Assembly: GCF_016907755.1 (NCBI RefSeq) | Contig: NZ_JAFBCN010000001.1 | Coordinates: 1,674,001 to 1,738,000 of the forward strand | Origin: Cellulosimicrobium cellulans | GTDB taxonomy: Bacteria > Actinomycetota > Actinomycetes > Actinomycetales > Cellulomonadaceae | Reading direction: 5' to 3' | DNA: 64,000 bases | Part shown: positions 62,378 through 64,000 of the stretch, one piece after another | Numbering within the stretch: the stretch's first letter is position 1 | How the letters are laid out: each line of letters starts with the position of its first letter | Notes under the pieces: model-generated | Databases searched by the model: none | What the model saw: only the letters and a program-made list of their open reading frames with translations | Told to the model about the DNA's origin: nothing | Made by a program: the position numbers and the translations under genes

Positions 62378-64000
62378 TCAGGTCCGGCGGCGGGCCCGGG
62401 AGCCGTGGAGCGCGAGCCCGGTGCCCAGCGCGACGGCGACCAGCGCCGCGGCGCTCGCGGCGACGACGTCCACGCCGGTCGTCGCGAGGCCGGGGCCGGA
62501 CGTGCCGGGCTGAAGCGGTCCCGGTGCCGGCACGGGGCCGGGGACGGGGACAGCCGTGACCGTGGTCGTCGCCGTCGCCTCGTGCAGGCCGTCGCCGCCG
62601 TCGACGCAGGCCGCGCACGGCTCGACCGTCGCGGTGTTCGTCACCGTGCCCCCCGCCGGGGGCGCAGTGCCTGTCACGACGACCGTCGCCGTCCCGCCCG
62701 CGGGGACGGTCGCCGTCGTCGAGACGTCGTTCCCGGTGCCCGACGGCGCGTCGCACGCCGACCCGTCCGAGACGCTGCACGTCCACGAGACGCCCGTGAC
62801 GGCGTCGGGCACGGCGTCCTCGACGACGGTTCCGGGTGCCGCGGCGGGACCGTCGTTGGTCACGACGACCTCCCACCGGAGCTCCTCGCCCCCGGTCACC
62901 TGCGCGGGGCCCGTCTTCGTGACGGAGAGCGCGACCGGCACGACGCACGGCGTCGCGACCTCCGCGACGTCGTTCGACGGGTCCGGGTCACCCGACGTCG
63001 AGGTCACGCGGGCGCGCTGCACGACGTCGCCCGCCGAGCACGTCGCGGGGTCCGGGCCGACGGTCCCGGTGATCGTGAACGACGCACCCGCACCGGCAGC
63101 GAGGGGGCCGACCGGGCACACGAGCGTCGTGCCCTCGAGGGTGCACCCCTCGGCGACGACGCTCGCCGGGTCGATCGCCGCCGGCAGGGCGTCGGCGAGC
63201 ACGACGCCGCGGGCACCGCCGGGGCCGGCGTTCGTCACGTCGACGACGTACTCGACGGGGTCGCCGAGCACGAGCGGCGACGGGCTGGTGAGCTCCTTGG
63301 TGACTGCGAGGTCCGCGGCGGGCAGCACCGTCACGTCGACGGTCGAGGTGTTGTCCGTGAGGTCCTCGCGGTCGGGCGGCGCGACGACCTCGGCGGTGTT
63401 CGTCAGGACGGTCTGGGCATCGACGAACGGGGCGGTCCCGGTCACGGTGAGCACCGCCGAGGCCGTGGGTGTGGGGCCGGTGAGCCGGGGCAGGTCGACG
63501 GTCGTGTCGATCGCGTTGCCCGACCCGGAGGCCGCCCCGCACGCCGCGCCGCCGCTCGCGGTGCAGGTCCAGGTGACGTCGGTGAGCCCGGCCGGGACGG
63601 TGTCGACCACGCGGGCGCCGACCACGTCGTTGACGTACCCGTTCGTCACCTCGAGCTGGTAGGACACCTGGCCGCCGGACTCCACCACCGGTGTGCTCGT
63701 CGTCTTCTCGACGGTGAGGACGGTCGGGACCACGACGCGCAGGTTCCGGATCTCGTGGTAGTTCGTCGCGCCACCGGTGGACGCGCCGAAGCCGAGCTTG
63801 AACGTGGCCGGCAGCGCGGGCTGCCCCGCGGCGCCGCCGATGTCGAACTGGCTGATGAGCGGCTCGAGCGGGGTGCCTGGTCCGCTGTCGCTCCACACGG
63901 AGAGGAGGTCGGTGCTCGGCGCCGGGGTGACGACGGCGCGGACGGTGCGGACGAACGCGCGGCTCGGGTCGCCGCCACCCGGCGGCACGGTCTCGACGGT
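62378..64000 (-). CDS. DUF11-repeat cell-wall-anchored surface protein (5' part missing)
   Basis: The frame is open to the right edge, so the N-terminus and signal peptide are missing; 540 codons remain. In order are a lectin-like segment ending [21 protein letters not shown], then three DUF11-type Ig-like repeats starting near [22 protein letters not shown] and [12 protein letters not shown] Pro-rich spacer follows, then LATTG, a hydrophobic stretch and RARRRT. LAxTG plus membrane anchor and positive tail is a sortase sorting signal, probably class E. Likely role: surface adhesion or carbohydrate contact. No sortase gene is in the window. Confidence 0.85.
   Translation of the reverse strand, partial: TVETVPPGGGDPSRAFVRTVRAVVTPAPSTDLLSVWSDSGPGTPLEPLISQFDIGGAAGQPALPATFKLGFGASTGGATNYHEIRNLRVVVPTVLTVEKTTSTPVVESGGQVSYQLEVTNGYVNDVVGARVVDTVPAGLTDVTWTCTASGGAACGAASGSGNAIDTTVDLPRLTGPTPTASAVLTVTGTAPFVDAQTVLTNTAEVVAPPDREDLTDNTSTVDVTVLPAADLAVTKELTSPSPLVLGDPVEYVVDVTNAGPGGARGVVLADALPAAIDPASVVAEGCTLEGTTLVCPVGPLAAGAGASFTITGTVGPDPATCSAGDVVQRARVTSTSGDPDPSNDVAEVATPCVVPVALSVTKTGPAQVTGGEELRWEVVVTNDGPAAAPGTVVEDAVPDAVTGVSWTCSVSDGSACDAPSGTGNDVSTTATVPAGGTATVVVTGTAPPAGGTVTNTATVEPCAACVDGGDGLHEATATTTVTAVPVPGPVPAPGPLQPGTSGPGLATTGVDVVAASAAALVAVALGTGLALHGSRARRRT

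Overview
This 64 kb window is chromosomal DNA from a very GC-rich actinobacterium. The markers are strong GC bias at third codon positions, many GTG starts, a WhiB3/WhiD-type regulator, a GuaB3 protein, groES under a CIRCE operator, short LID-less adenylate kinase, and an LAxTG sortase signal. The spc/alpha ribosomal order without rpsD between rpsK and rpoA, plus xfp-pta-ackA, suggests Micrococcales (Cellulomonas/Cellulosimicrobium-like). That placement is inference. No tRNA, rRNA, CRISPR array, insertion sequence or prophage was seen; this is core chromosome with a few accessory pieces.

Layout. 1-7.65 kb: end of the spc operon (rpsE, rpmD, rplO), secY-adk-map, infA-rpmJ, rpsM-rpsK, rpoA-rplQ. 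7.9-14.4 kb: single genes (hydrolase, glucokinase-like ROK protein, truA, DUF5709, DUF937, ABC-F, trhO). 14.4-20.3 kb: rplM-rpsI, glmM-def, hrpB. 20.5-25 kb: DedA protein, coaA, glmS, acpS. 25-31 kb: LLM oxidoreductase, NAD(P)HX repair enzyme, pseudouridine synthase, metallo-hydrolase, GlxA-type regulator. 31-38.2 kb: alr, then the t6A genes tsaE-tsaB-rimI, a sulfurtransferase, and tsaD with a membrane HExxH protein. 38.2-44.7 kb: carboxylate-amine ligase with a methyltransferase, groES, whiB, a MerR regulator and guaB. 44.7-49 kb: an exported flavin amine oxidase divergent from an exported RidA protein, then an HTH-MurA fusion. 49-56.3 kb: exonuclease, guaB3, two acetyltransferases, aldehyde dehydrogenase, YdcF protein, DUF4031-HD fusion. 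56.3-62.2 kb: ackA, pta and xfp on the minus strand. 62.4-64 kb: a cell-wall-anchored DUF11 protein cut by the window edge.

How the genes work together. xfp-pta-ackA are coupled by stop/start overlaps and give a phosphoketolase route from xylulose-5-P/fructose-6-P to acetate and ATP. glmS and glmM make amino-sugar precursors and alr makes D-alanine for peptidoglycan. tsaE, tsaB and tsaD make the tRNA modification t6A. def and map process nascent N-termini. The amine oxidase and RidA could form an extracytoplasmic oxidation/imine-hydrolysis pair.

Expression. About eighteen genes have a TANNNT -10 box 6-8 bases before the start codon and often no Shine-Dalgarno sequence, which predicts extensive leaderless transcription and helps choose starts. 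Most convergent gene pairs are separated by long perfect hairpins. Two reading-frame anomalies deserve attention: an apparent +1 C in the rplQ tail, and an 11-bp tandem duplication at the start of tsaD that converts the likely original start into a 10-codon upstream ORF.
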